Under the pieces are notes generated by a model. The model was given only the letters and a program-made list of their open reading frames with translations. It was not told the DNA's origin and searched no databases. Below are positions 1-7,155 of a stretch of DNA of 64,000 nucleotides, one piece after another. How positions within the stretch are numbered: the stretch's first letter is position 1; each line of letters opens with the position of its first letter. Origin of the DNA: Acetatifactor aquisgranensis (GTDB lineage Bacteria > Bacillota > Clostridia > Lachnospirales > Lachnospiraceae). Position numbers and translations under genes: made by a program. The stretch lies in assembly GCF_943193215.1 (NCBI RefSeq), contig NZ_CALPDH010000010.1:1-64000 (forward strand), written 5' to 3'.

Positions 1-118
1 GGGACCAATTATTTCTTGACAAACTGGGGGTTCCAGCGTTCTGATGTTTTGAGTACTGATTATTCGACTTTTAGGTTTCTATATGGATTTTAAAATATTG
101 ATATCTGTCTGCGAAGTC

Positions 119-163
119 CATTATATATTATGAACCTTGCCAAAACCTTGCCGAAACCTTGCT
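119..163 (-). promoter_or_regulatory. Candidate response-regulator-activated promoter with three 11-bp-spaced repeats
   Basis: The octamer AACCTTGC occurs exactly three times, at 133-140, 144-151 and 155-162, a period of 11 bp. On the minus strand these are GCAAGGTT repeats lying just upstream of a TATAAT box (125-120), covering the place where a -35 would be; the hexamer at 148-143 is a poor -35. Direct repeats spaced by one helical turn over a weak -35 are the usual binding pattern of OmpR-family regulators. The adjacent regulator gene at 1120-1821 is therefore the inferred activator. The transcript runs leftward out of the window, so the controlled gene is not seen. Confidence 0.55.
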
Positions 164-176
164 TTTTTCATGTTTT

Positions 177-207
177 GCAAAAAGCCCTGTGCTGTCACAG
201 GACTTTC
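177..207 (-). terminator. Rho-independent terminator of the two-component operon
   Basis: On the minus strand AAAGTCCTGTG and CACAGGGCTTT form an almost perfect 11-bp stem around an ACAG loop, followed by further T residues. The stem begins inside the last codons of the kinase gene, whose stop is at 195-197. Confidence 0.7.
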
Positions 208-1118
208 CGAAACATGATTATAAATGTTGTGCCTACACTAGGGATGCTTTCCACTTTTATTTCTCCCTTATGTGCATTTACAAGTTCCTTTACAATGGCT
301 AATCCTAATCCGTTCCCATCCGCCAGACGGGAATCATCACACTGATACATCCGTTCAAAAATATGAGGAAGATTGGACGGTGAAATTCCTATGCCATTAT
401 CCGTAACCGCAAGCTGAGCCTGACTTTCATTCTCTGTTATCCGTAAAGTCAGTTTATTTCCACCGCTGTGTGTTAAAATATTTTGAATTAAGTTATTAAG
501 AATACGGATATATGCACGAACATCTATTTTCATAAAATATTCGTTTTCTGGAATATCAATATCATATTCAAAATGACTGTTCTCCAATGTGGGTATCCAG
601 TCCGCCATAATATTACGAGTTAGTTCGTTTAAGTCAAGTTGTTCAAAATGATATACTTGTTCTCCTGCATCCAATTTTACCCACTCAAACAGAGATTCTA
701 CAAATTCCTTTAATTGATGTGCCTTTTCCGTGGCAATCTGAATATAAGTTTCTTTTTCTTCTCCTGCAACAAGGTTTTCAGTAACCGCTTCTAAATAGCC
801 GACAAGAGAAGCTAACGGCGTTTTTACATCGTGTGAAAGGCTCGTCATAAGCCGCTTATATGCCTGTTCGGATTGTTGCTGCCGAATAAACTGTGATTGA
901 TTTGTAGTAGCAATTCTGTTGATGTCATAGCAAATTTGCTTTGTCATATCATTTTCTTTCGCCAGTACACGACGATTTAAGTTGCCTGCTTTTATATCTT
1001 CTAAAGCTTCCTTAATGACAGACAAACTTTCCTGTACCCGTCGTAATTTTATACTTAAAAGCAGTACACACACCAACGAAAGACATAATGCAACAAACAG
1101 AAATACATTACAATTCAT
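195..1118 (-). CDS. Sensor histidine kinase of a two-component system
   Basis: A membrane histidine kinase of about 307 residues. It has one N-terminal hydrophobic segment directly after the start, then a linker, a HisKA box (SLSHDVKTPLASL, phospho-acceptor His) and a HATPase_c domain with N-box NNLIQNI, G1 box DNGIGI and G2 box GNGLGLAIV. There is no sizeable extracellular domain, which suggests an intramembrane-sensing or partner-assisted kinase. I chose the ATG at 1118 rather than 1133 because GGGGAGG lies a proper distance before it; this start follows the regulator's stop by one base, so translation is coupled. The gene ends in a terminator. The family resembles VanS/BceS-like kinases of Firmicutes accessory regions, but the ligand cannot be told from the sequence. 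Confidence 0.85.
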   Translation of the reverse strand: MNCNVFLFVALCLSLVCVLLLSIKLRRVQESLSVIKEALEDIKAGNLNRRVLAKENDMTKQICYDINRIATTNQSQFIRQQQSEQAYKRLMTSLSHDVKTPLASLVGYLEAVTENLVAGEEKETYIQIATEKAHQLKEFVESLFEWVKLDAGEQVYHFEQLDLNELTRNIMADWIPTLENSHFEYDIDIPENEYFMKIDVRAYIRILNNLIQNILTHSGGNKLTLRITENESQAQLAVTDNGIGISPSNLPHIFERMYQCDDSRLADGNGLGLAIVKELVNAHKGEIKVESIPSVGTTFIIMFRKVL

Positions 1119-1119
1119 A

Positions 1120-1821
1120 TTATGCCTCCCCATTAAAACGATAGCCTATACCTCGGACGGTTAAAATATAAAAAGGATGCTCTGGGTCTGGCTCTATCTT
1201 TTTACGCAGTTTGCTGATAAAAGACATAATATTGCTGTCATCAAAAGCATATTCTTCTTCCCATACTTGGTTATAAATCTGTTTTTTTGTAAAAATGCTC
1301 CCCTTATTGGATGCCAAAAAACTAAGTAAGTCAAACTCCTTGCCAGTCAATTCTGCCCGTATCCCATTTATCTCAACAATACGGTTTACATTATCAATCG
1401 TCATTCCTTGAAATGTAAGCGTATCTGCATCAGGGCAAGAAACAGGATTAAATTGAGTGTACCGTCTAATCAACGAATTGACACGAGCCATCAATTCATT
1501 CAGACTAAATGGTTTTGTTAAGTAATCATCAGCCCCCATTCGCAATCCAGAAACCTTATCCTCCTCATCGCTTTTAGCAGTCAGCATAAGTATGGGCACA
1601 TTGCTTGTCTGACGAATTTTCTGTAAGACTTGAAAGCCATCTAAATCTGGCAGCATAATATCAAGAATGATAAGCGAACAATCATCACTGTTTTCACTTG
1701 CAATCCTTAAACCTTCAGCTCCACTGTTAGCTATCATCGCTATATAATTTTCCTGTTCTACGCATTTCTTCATAAGAAAGCATAGCTCTTTATCATCGTC
1801 TATAATAATTACTTTATTCAT
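1120..1821 (-). CDS. OmpR/PhoB-family response regulator
   Basis: A 233-residue DNA-binding response regulator. The receiver domain starts with IIIDDDKEL (acidic pocket), carries the phospho-acceptor Asp in LIILDIMLPDLDG, the Thr/Ser in LMLTAKS and the Lys in DDYLTKPF. A C-terminal winged helix follows and ends with VRGIGYRF. The start at 1821 is preceded by an AGGAAAAGA-type ribosome site; the reading frame stays open further upstream but without signs of coding there. It is co-transcribed with the kinase and is the inferred binder of the triple repeat at 133-162. Confidence 0.88.
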   Translation of the reverse strand: MNKVIIIDDDKELCFLMKKCVEQENYIAMIANSGAEGLRIASENSDDCSLIILDIMLPDLDGFQVLQKIRQTSNVPILMLTAKSDEEDKVSGLRMGADDYLTKPFSLNELMARVNSLIRRYTQFNPVSCPDADTLTFQGMTIDNVNRIVEINGIRAELTGKEFDLLSFLASNKGSIFTKKQIYNQVWEEEYAFDDSNIMSFISKLRKKIEPDPEHPFYILTVRGIGYRFNGEA

Positions 1822-1922
1822 TTTTCTTTTCCTTTCCATCATGTGTCCTGCCATCAATAAGTTTTTGGATATTCTGGGGAATATACCCAAACATATTAAA
1901 CATCCCAATGTGTACGGTATCT

Positions 1923-1951
1923 ATTATAGCCACTTGAACAAACTGTATCAA
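1923..1951 (-). promoter_or_regulatory. SigA-type promoter of the regulator-kinase operon
   Basis: Minus-strand TTGATA (1951-1946), a 17-bp spacer and TATAAT (1928-1923), about 100 bases before the regulator start codon. In the gap 1822-2156 I see only this promoter and the tnpV terminator. Confidence 0.6.
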
Positions 1952-2044
1952 TAGGGCAAATATGAACTCTCACCACCCAAACTAAACTGAAATATAACGC
2001 TTTTCCGCTTACACTATCAAGATTTCTGCTGATTTTTAAGGCAT

Positions 2045-2077
2045 AAAACAAGAGGATAGGTATTCAATCCCTATCCC
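2045..2077 (-). terminator. Probable terminator downstream of tnpV
   Basis: GGATAGG (2054-2060) and CCTATCC (2070-2076) form a 7-bp stem. Read on the minus strand it is followed by TCTTGTTTT. It lies about 80 bases past the tnpV stop. Confidence 0.45.
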
Positions 2078-2156
2078 CCGTTTTGGGCTTTTTACGCTTT
2101 GCAGCTATACAAAAATAATCTCGTTATTCACAATCTTCCTTGCACACGCCCTTATG

Positions 2157-2477
2157 TTATTGAGCTTTCCCGTCCATTCTAAGGCGTTTTCTGCCTTTAA
2201 CTGTTCCGTTGCCCTGTGCCTGTTTCATGTTCTCTATAAGCCTTTCAAAGCGTTCCTGCGCCTGTCTGTCAATGTCGGCAAGGTAGGCGTTCAGCCTGCC
2301 GCTTGTGAGAAGATTGGTGTATGTAACCCTGCGGTACTGCTTCAGATAGTCCAAGTGCCACTGTCCCCATACGCCTATCGGCTGTTCTTCTTCGGCGGGT
2401 ACATTTAAGCACGGAATTAGATAATCACCTTGCCTTTCGTATTTGCCGCCCAGTTCCTCAAAAATCGTCTTTGCCAT
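2157..2477 (-). CDS. tnpV: TnpV-like transposon-encoded protein
   Basis: A 106-residue protein that I recognise as the TnpV family of Tn4451/Tn1549-type clostridial elements. The diagnostic start is a short aromatic segment followed by GDYLIP, a Pro/Glu-rich turn and QPIGVWGQWH, then a helical region with LLTSGRLNAYLADID. Function is not established in the family; it travels with large serine recombinases and conjugative elements. The start is set by GGAGGT upstream of the ATG at 2477. It is oriented opposite to the neighbouring element genes, and its length is near the family norm. Confidence 0.7.
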   Translation of the reverse strand: MAKTIFEELGGKYERQGDYLIPCLNVPAEEEQPIGVWGQWHLDYLKQYRRVTYTNLLTSGRLNAYLADIDRQAQERFERLIENMKQAQGNGTVKGRKRLRMDGKAQ

Positions 2478-2566
2478 TGTCTGTTACCTCCACATTCATT
2501 TTTATTTTGAATGTCCGCAAAATCCGTCCTACATCTGTCCACCAGAGATTAGAGATAAGAGTATAG

Positions 2567-2899
2567 AGAATAGAGAATAGAGATAAGAACTTAGATAAAA
2601 GAGAGAGTAAGGAACAAGGGCAGTTCCTGAGAGAAAAAGGCACTCTCCCACGCCCTTATGGGAAATATGGGAATGTCATTCTTACGGATAGGGAACTGGA
2701 AACGCTGAAAAATGACTTTCCGGCAGATTACCTGTCCATGATAGAACATTTATCGGAATACATGGAATATTCAGGAAGAACATATAAAAACCATTTAGCA
2801 ACTATGGAATGTTGGAAAAGAGCGGATTTGAAAAAAGAACGGAAAACAGGGACAGGGTATACTTATAACGGCAGTTTTAAGGAGGGTGACAGTTTATGA
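2567..2899 (+). pseudogene. Replication initiator (RepA-like) C-terminal remnant
   Basis: An open frame of about 110 codons without a usable start codon; an in-frame TAG at 2564 closes it upstream. The readable part includes NVILTDRELETLKNDFP, then YLSMIEHLSEYMEYSG and HLATMECWKRADL. This pattern is the C-terminal end of initiator-like proteins that precede DnaC homologues in Tn1549-type elements. Its stop codon overlaps the next gene's ATG (ATGA), as in intact elements. The 5' side is a short-repeat AG-rich tract (TAGAGA units, about 2550-2605) that joins the tnpV region, so the N-terminal part is missing. Confidence 0.55.
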
Positions 2900-3755
2900 T
2901 CGGTGCGGTTGTTGATGAAGTGCTGAAAGAAATGGAAAATGCCGCAAATGAGGGAAGAAAAGCGGCTGATGATTATATGGATACTGAAACGGGGTTTTTG
3001 ATGTGCGGAAAATGCCATACAAGAAAGCAGAAAAAATCTCATTCTTGGGGGTGGAGCGTGTTGTCGGCTGTCTGTGTCAGTGTGCATCGGAGGAAATGGA
3101 AAGGGAGTGTGAAAAACACAGGGCGGAGGAAGAACTTCTGCATATCCGGCAGATGAAAAGCGCAGGATTGCAGGACAGCACTTTCTTTGATTATACATTT
3201 GCAAACTCTGACGAAACGCACCCATGCGCCAAATATGCACGCCGCTATGTGGAACATTTTGCAGAATTTCAGAAAAACGGGCAGGGGTTATTGTTCTGGG
3301 GCAACGTGGGAACGGGCAAGACATTCCTTGCAGGCTGTATTGCCAATGCGCTCATGGAGAAGAATATCCCTGTGCTGATGACCAGTTTCCCGAAACTGTT
3401 GAATGCACTCGGTGGGTTATACAGCGGCGAAAAAAATGAGTACCTGAAAAGCCTGAACCAGTACAGACTTCTTATCATTGACGATTTAGGAGTGGAGCGT
3501 GACACTCCCTATGTGCTGGAAACAGTTTATCTTGTGATTGATGAACGCTACAAAAGCGGGAAATCGTTTATCATTACAACAAACCTGTCACTGGAAGAAC
3601 TGCGCAATCCGGCAGATTTGGAACATGGGCGCATCTATGACCGCATCATGGAGAGATGTGTTCCTGTTGCTTTTTCGGGGAAAAATTACCGGACAGACAA
3701 AGGAAGGAAGAACGTGGAGGATGCTGCGGGCAAATTGAGGGATGAACCGGCGTGA
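2896..3755 (+). pseudogene. DnaC/IstB-like ATPase, frameshifted near 3036
   Basis: A helicase-loader-type AAA+ protein. The first about 46 codons (MIGAVVDEVLKEMENAANEG, then a CxxC pair in MCGKCHTRK) are in one frame. The remainder runs in the -1 frame: CLCQC zinc pair, Walker A WGNVGTGKTFLAG, Walker B LLIIDDLGVER, sensor IITTNLS, and an Arg-rich end. The switch falls in a run of six A at 3031-3036; a run of seven would restore a single 286-residue protein. The ATG at 2896 follows GGAGGGTGA and overlaps the previous stop. Either the gene is broken by a one-base loss, or expression depends on slippage, or the base is a sequencing error. Confidence 0.75.
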
Positions 3756-3819
3756 AATGCTGTTGAATTTGAGATAAAATAATGATATGATAAAGGCACA
3801 AAAAGGAAGGAATTAAGAT

Positions 3820-4744
3820 ATGGCAAATATATATGACGGGGCATTCTGGACAATATTAAATGACTGCAGGAAGCTGATAATCCCCGTAATCAATGAAATT
3901 TTCGGGGAAGCATATACAGGGGAGGAAGAAATCCGCTTTTTCCCCAACGAGCATTTTTTAGACCAGCAGGACGAAGCAGACAAGGAACGGATTACGGATA
4001 CGAATTTTACGGTTTTTGGAAAAATACCAAAGAAATGTAGAGTGCGAAAGCAGTCTGCCGGACGGAAGAATCACCATAAGGCTTTTTGAGTATGATGCGC
4101 AGATAGCGCTTGATGAGGGTAAGGTTACGGAGGAAACGCTGACAGTGACATTTCCCAATACTGCGGTTCTGTATCTTCGGACTTACCAAAAAACACCGGA
4201 TAAAATGAAATATGTGATTGTTACACCGGGCGGAACAGTTCAGTATGATGTGCCGATTATGAAAGTACAGGCGTATTCGCTGGACGATATTTTTGAAAAG
4301 AGGCTGCCGATGCTGATTCCGTTTTATATTTTTTCACATGAGAAAGGCTTTCCGGAGTATAATAGTAATGAGCAGAAACTGGTAGAATTGAAGGCGGAGT
4401 ATCAGAAAATTTTAGAAAGGCTTGATGAACTGGAACAGCAGGGAGTGATCGGGGCGTTTGACAAACGCACAATCATAGAGCTTTCCGGCGATGTGGTTAA
4501 AGAGATTGCACAGAAATACGAGAATGTGCAGAAAGGCGTAGGTGATATGATGAGCGGAGCATTGATTGAAACAAGTGCAAGGACTATTTTAAATCAAGGA
4601 ATAAAGCAAGGCATTAGTGAAACAAAAAAGCAGACAGCACTTAGGATGCTGAAAATGGGAAAGCTGACAATCGAGGAAATTGCAGAATGTTCTGAACTCA
4701 GCGTGGCAGAGGTAGAACAGCTTGCAGGACTTCAAACGGTGTAA
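3820..4744 (+). pseudogene. Rpn/PD-(D/E)XK nuclease-transposase family protein, frameshifted near 4020
   Basis: A member of the Rpn (recombination-promoting nuclease / PDDEXK_2) family abundant in Lachnospiraceae. The N-terminal part (MANIYDGAFWTILNDCRKL to DTNFTVFGK) and the rest (YQRNVECESSLPDGR, then FEYDAQIALDEG and a helical C-terminus with ETKKQTALRMLKMGKLTIEE) lie in two frames. The joint is a run of five A at 4020-4024; with four A the two parts read through as about 307 residues. SD AAGGAAGGAATT precedes the ATG. It is followed by its own terminator. As written the nuclease core is split, so it is probably inactive. Confidence 0.72.
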
Positions 4745-4782
4745 AGCGATAATGTGGAAAATTTAATATTGCAGCCATTAAG

Positions 4783-4824
4783 CAGGGAATAACTGATGAT
4801 TCAGATTTGTTTCCCTGTTTTTTT
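4783..4824 (+). terminator. Rho-independent terminator after the Rpn-like gene
   Basis: CAGGGAA (4783-4789) pairs with TTCCCTG (4811-4817), followed by seven T. Confidence 0.65.
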
Positions 4825-4844
4825 GCAGGAAAACGGAGGACAGC

Positions 4845-5285
4845 ATGATGGATTCTAATTTCGCAGCATTACAACAGCTTCACAGCAGTTTACGGGTTGC
4901 CATATATTGCAGGCTCTCAAAAGACGATAACCTTGACGGGGAAAGCGCAAGCATACACAACCAGCGTGATATGCTGGAAACATGGTGTCAGGAGCATGGT
5001 TTTACCGTTGCGGGCGTGTATGCTGATGACGGGTATTCCGGTTTATACATGGACAGACCGGACTTCCAGAGAATGTTAGCCGACTGTAAACAGGGCAAGA
5101 TTGATATTGTGGTGACTAAGGATATGTCAAGGCTCACCCGAAACAGCACACATTCAGGACAGCTAAGGGACGAATTTTTTCCAAAACATCATATCCGCTA
5201 CATAGGCGTGACGGACGGCGTGGATATGGGGAAAGATGATGACCTTATCGCATTCCGCAGCGTCAATGGCGTAGATTTGAATTAG
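4845..5285 (+). pseudogene. Large serine recombinase, truncated to its catalytic N-terminus
   Basis: The first about 140 residues of a TnpX/TndX-type large serine recombinase. The resolvase domain shows the catalytic Ser in VAIYCRLSKDD, the GESASIHNQRDML segment, YADDGYSGLYMDRPDF and the arginine-bearing VTKDMSRLTRN. Homologues are normally around 500 residues or more, with recombinase and zinc-ribbon DNA-binding parts; here the frame stops shortly after VDMGKDDDLIAFRSVN and runs into unrelated sequence. The start at 4845 is supported by GGAGG five bases upstream. The gene cannot mobilise anything as it stands. Confidence 0.75.
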
Positions 5286-5650
5286 ACTGGGATAATCTAT
5301 CCAGGGAAGGACATCAGGTAAATATTAAGGCGATTTTTGTTGATAGTGATGAAGAAGGGACATATTCACCTTTTTGGTGTATCAGAGAGGCAATTGATGA
5401 AGATGATGTGAGCGAATATGTAATAACAAATGATGATTTACAGTAATTTGGATTTTATTATTTTCAGTATCTTAAAACTACGATTTCATGTTTATCTACT
5501 AGCAAGAAAAATGATTTAGCAAAAGATAGAAAGATTTTAGAAACTTACATTGAATCGCAGGAATATAAATTACATGATATCCAATGCCCAGTCCATAATA
5601 ATCTTACCATAGATAAAATTGTAAAACAGCTTGAAGCAGCCAAAATAAAT
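5286..5650 (+). other. Gene-remnant stretch without an intact gene
   Basis: No complete gene is visible. The frame of 5276-5446 reads FELDWDNLSREGHQ and ends with EYVITNDDLQ before a stop, which looks like the tail of an unrelated protein joined to the recombinase fragment. A second open stretch without a start (about 5447-5700) contains KKNDLAKDRKILETYIE. Neither could be assigned to a family. The change of AT content near 5,270 marks a recombination joint. Confidence 0.4.
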
Positions 5651-5652
5651 TC

Positions 5653-5703
5653 GCACGAATATATTTACAATATCGCACGAATAATATATAATGATAGCAC
5701 GAA
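5653..5703 (+). promoter_or_regulatory. Toxin-antitoxin promoter with three 22-bp-spaced operator repeats
   Basis: TTTACA (5664-5669), a 17-bp spacer and TATAAT (5687-5692) make a good SigA promoter 25 bases before the antitoxin ATG. GCACGAA occurs at 5653-5659, 5675-5681 and 5697-5703, exactly 22 bp apart, so all three copies lie on one face of the helix around the promoter. The inferred role is autorepression by the antitoxin or the complex. Confidence 0.65.
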
Positions 5704-5716
5704 GGGAGGGAATGCC

Positions 5717-5932
5717 ATGTCAATCACAGCTACAGAGTTGAAACAGAATTTAGGGAAGTACCTGTTGCTTTCCGTCAATGAAGATATATATATCACAAGG
5801 AACGGCAAGACGATAGCGAAGCTGACAAACCCGAACCAGAACAGGGTAGAAGTGGCGAAGTCATTGTTTGGAATACTGCCTATAGATGCAGATATTGAAG
5901 AGTCAAGGAAAGAAAGGCTGGATTCAAAATAA
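5717..5932 (+). CDS. Phd/YefM-family antitoxin
   Basis: A 71-residue protein beginning MSITATELKQNLGKYL, followed by EDIYITRNGKTIAKL, the typical Phd/YefM fold, with a charged C-terminal tail (DADIEESRKERLDSK) likely to wrap the toxin. GGGAGGG sits at a good distance before the ATG. Its stop overlaps the toxin start (TAATG). In this family the N-terminal part binds DNA, so it is the likely reader of the GCACGAA repeats. Confidence 0.85.
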   Translation: MSITATELKQNLGKYLLLSVNEDIYITRNGKTIAKLTNPNQNRVEVAKSLFGILPIDADIEESRKERLDSK

Positions 5933-6357
5933 TGAAGATACTCGTTGATACCAATGTGATAATCGATGCATTGACTGGAAGGGAGCCTTTCAGGGAGACG
6001 GCAGAGCAGATATTCATGCTTGCTGCCAACCAGACAGAGGATATGCATATCACAGCAAGTTCCGCAACAGACATATACTACCTGATAAGGAAGCATCTGC
6101 ATAGTACGGATAAAGCGAAACATGCCATGGAGAAACTGTATGAGTTGTTTTATATCCTGGATGTTACAGCAGAAGACTGTAAGGATGCGCTATCGTCAGA
6201 AGTGAAAGATTATGAAGATGCTGTCATATCCTGTTGTGCCTTACACAATAAAATGGATTATATCGTGACAAGGAATGTCAAGGATTTTGAACAATCTAAA
6301 ATCAAGGCGGTCTTGCCAGATGATTTCATGAAACTGATAATGAACGATGAAGAGTAA
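5932..6357 (+). CDS. PIN-domain ribonuclease toxin (VapC-like)
   Basis: A 141-residue PIN-domain protein. The first acidic residue lies in MKILVDTNVIIDAL. Further conserved positions are ASSATDIYYL, then DYEDAVISCCAL (second acidic cluster) and DYIVTRNVKDF (Arg-Asn-x-x-Asp-Phe end motif). PIN toxins are Mg-dependent RNases that cut tRNA or other RNAs. The reading frame is full length and all expected acidic positions are present, so the toxin should be active. One-base overlap with the antitoxin gene implies coupled translation; a strong terminator follows. Confidence 0.86.
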   Translation: MKILVDTNVIIDALTGREPFRETAEQIFMLAANQTEDMHITASSATDIYYLIRKHLHSTDKAKHAMEKLYELFYILDVTAEDCKDALSSEVKDYEDAVISCCALHNKMDYIVTRNVKDFEQSKIKAVLPDDFMKLIMNDEE

Positions 6358-6384
6358 TGTCTTAATTCCATAGTTCACATCCTC

Positions 6385-6430
6385 AAAAACTACCAATCTG
6401 CATCCAAATGCATTGAGGTAGTTTTTTATA
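6385..6430 (+). terminator. Terminator of the toxin-antitoxin operon
   Basis: AAAACTACC and GGTAGTTTT enclose an inner TGCAT/ATGCA stem and are followed by T-rich sequence, a strong hairpin. Confidence 0.75.
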
Positions 6431-6529
6431 TTTTTTTCACATAGTCCAACTTATTGGACACCCTTATCTGTATAATAGTGTCTATAGGCTGGCAGACAGG
6501 CTCATTCCCATAAGATACAACCGAAAAAG

Positions 6530-6590
6530 AACTAATGTTCGATTCTGCTATTGACAAATACAAACATATGTTCTACAATAACGAACATGA
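6530..6590 (+). promoter_or_regulatory. Strong promoter embedded in GAACAT half-sites, LexA-box-like
   Basis: TTGACA (6551-6556), a 17-bp spacer and TACAAT (6574-6579) form a near-consensus promoter pointing towards the tubR-like gene. CAAACATATGTTCT (6561-6574) inside it matches the Gram-positive LexA box at 12 of 14 positions. Additional half-sites are ATGTTC (6535-6540) and GAACAT (6583-6588); the latter and 6568-6573 are symmetric around the -10 box. LexA control or autorepression by the winged-helix protein are both possible. Confidence 0.6.
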
Positions 6591-6617
6591 CAGGAACAGG
6601 CCTGCCATATAACAGAA

Positions 6618-6672
6618 GACCTATCCAGAATCATGCAAACGGTGTTGGCGCACCTCTGATCATAGATAGGCC
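6618..6672 (+). other. Structured leader segment
   Basis: GACCTATC (6618-6625) with GATAGGCC (6665-6672), CAGA (6626-6629) with TCTG (6655-6658), and GGTG (6641-6644) with CACC (6651-6654) can stack into one interrupted stem. It would be transcribed from the 6551-6579 promoter, about 210 bases before tubR. It may be a regulatory leader or a small RNA; no known riboswitch was recognised. Confidence 0.35.
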
Positions 6673-6692
6673 TTGATACATAAAAACGGATA

Positions 6693-6751
6693 AACCGCTT
6701 GGATATATTAAATCATTTTCCGTGCTTCAAGTCAAGCAATTTCAAGCGGTT
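6693..6751 (+). repeat. Inverted repeat with TCAAG iterons upstream of tubR-like gene (candidate centromere)
   Basis: AACCGCTTG (6693-6701) and CAAGCGGTT (6743-6751) are a perfect 9-bp inverted pair. Inside lies GCTT/AAGC (6724-6737), and TCAAG occurs directly repeated at 6727, 6732 and 6742. In type III partition systems the centromere (tubC) is an iteron block upstream of tubR. Position and repeats fit, but origin or transfer-origin function is also possible. Confidence 0.4.
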
Positions 6752-6882
6752 CAGCTGTGATTTCGGTGGAAATAGTTGTAAAAAGTATTCTGAAAGTGTT
6801 TTTCAGAGAAGTTGTTCCAGTAAAAGGAGAAGTAATGTAATTATATGTAATAGTGGATATATGAAGCGGAGGTGAAAGATAA

Positions 6883-7131
6883 TTGGAGAATAATTTATGC
6901 AGAATTCAGTATGTGATTCTACATAACATGAGGAAACAAAAGGCAGTTCATCAAATGCGCTCCATGTCATGCAAAGAGATATGCGATATCATGGAAAACC
7001 GATTTAAGGTAACTACAATATATAAACACATCAGTATTCTGGAGAGGTATGGATATGTAGAAAAGGGAGCTAAGATTGAAAGGGCATATGGTTATATCTT
7101 AACAAAAAAGCGCTGGATATATTACCAATAA
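6883..7131 (+). CDS. Small winged-helix DNA-binding protein, TubR-like
   Basis: An 82-residue basic protein with a winged-helix fold: a first helix rich in His/Lys, HTH around MSCKEICDIMENRFKVTTIYKHISIL, and a wing in YGYVEKGAKIERAYGYIL. The TTG start at 6883 is decided by GGAGGTG ending 8 bases upstream. It stands 24 bases before a tubulin-like GTPase gene, the arrangement of TubR adaptors that bind a centromere and link DNA to TubZ filaments. Sequence similarity alone would only say ArsR/PadR-like wHTH; the TubR role is inferred from size and gene order. Confidence 0.6.
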   Translation: MENNLCRIQYVILHNMRKQKAVHQMRSMSCKEICDIMENRFKVTTIYKHISILERYGYVEKGAKIERAYGYILTKKRWIYYQ

Positions 7132-7155
7132 TAGATGTAGAGGAGGAGACGAGTG

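Noticed and set aside
3025..3045. Programmed -1 frameshift in the DnaC-like gene
   Set aside because: The run is only six A, no stimulating stem or pseudoknot was obvious just downstream, and the neighbouring gene shows the opposite one-base change, which fits decay or error better.
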